17,272 nucleotides of DNA from contig RQSC01001108.1 of the NCBI GenBank assembly GCA_013416795.1, positions 1 through 17,272 on the forward strand, read 5' to 3'. Shown in pieces: positions 17,181 to 17,272 of the stretch. Within the stretch, counting starts at the first letter, position 1; each line of letters begins with the position of its first letter. The stretch is from Prasinococcaceae sp. CCMP 1430. Lineage: Eukaryota > Prasinodermophyta > Palmophyllophyceae > Prasinococcales > Prasinococcaceae. A program made the position numbers and the translations under genes. A model generated the notes under the pieces. It saw only the letters and a list, made by a program, of their open reading frames with translations. It did not search any database and was not told where the DNA came from.

Positions 17181-17272
<92 letters not shown>
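17181..17272. repeat. (TG)46 microsatellite running off the right edge
   Basis: 92 nt of pure TG to the window end. On the gene strand it is (CA)n followed by CGCAG|TC, so it lies directly upstream of a splice acceptor of the STN7-like gene. Confidence 0.95.

Noticed and set aside
17181-17272. Terminal TG tract considered as a chromosome end
   Set aside because: It is a pure dinucleotide repeat next to a splice acceptor of a gene that must continue to the right.
1-17272. Searched by eye for tRNA, rRNA, transposon ends and viral genes
   Set aside because: None showed convincing structure or coding features, though a covariance-model scan could not be run.

Overview
The window reads as nuclear DNA of a very GC-rich, gene-dense photosynthetic microalga. 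The evidence is genes broken by short introns (about 100-240 bp) whose GT/AG ends join the flanking reading frames in matching phase, codons with G or C at the third position, and nuclear genes for organelle functions: an STN7/Stt7-like thylakoid kinase and an mTERF protein. TGTAA motifs just after several stop codons and one plant-type telobox lean towards the green lineage. Another high-GC alga such as a haptophyte cannot be excluded from sequence alone.

Layout. On the + strand: (1) the 3' end of an Ala/Arg-rich protein with spaced Trp motifs (2-1443); (2) a three-exon gene joining MORN repeats, a SETD7-like SET domain and a spermidine-synthase-like class I methyltransferase (1548-4498); (3) a GT34-type Golgi glycosyltransferase (about 4791-5795); (4) a UPF0235/STEEP1-like protein with a DUF167 domain (6362-7378). 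Convergent to these on the - strand is (5) a six-TM K+ channel with a cyclic-nucleotide-binding domain (10351-7625). Divergent from the channel, across a 509-bp shared promoter region, is (6) a lipin-type phosphatidate phosphatase on the + strand (10861-13647). Convergent to lipin are (7) an mTERF gene (about 15240-13822, -) and behind it (8) the STN7-like kinase (17175-15651, -), whose 5' exons lie beyond the right edge past a (TG)46 microsatellite.

The genes do not form one pathway. They are unrelated eukaryotic genes packed with 100-570 bp spacing. No RNA gene, transposon, CRISPR array or virus-like region was seen. The most unusual items are the fusion of two methyltransferase folds in one frame, cysteine loss in the STEEP1-like protein, a triple TGTAA array with exact 8-bp spacing after lipin, introns that run from GT-rich at the donor to CA-rich at the acceptor (one with a perfect 36-bp alternating purine-pyrimidine palindrome), and AT-rich islands that stand out from the GC-rich background at presumed promoters.
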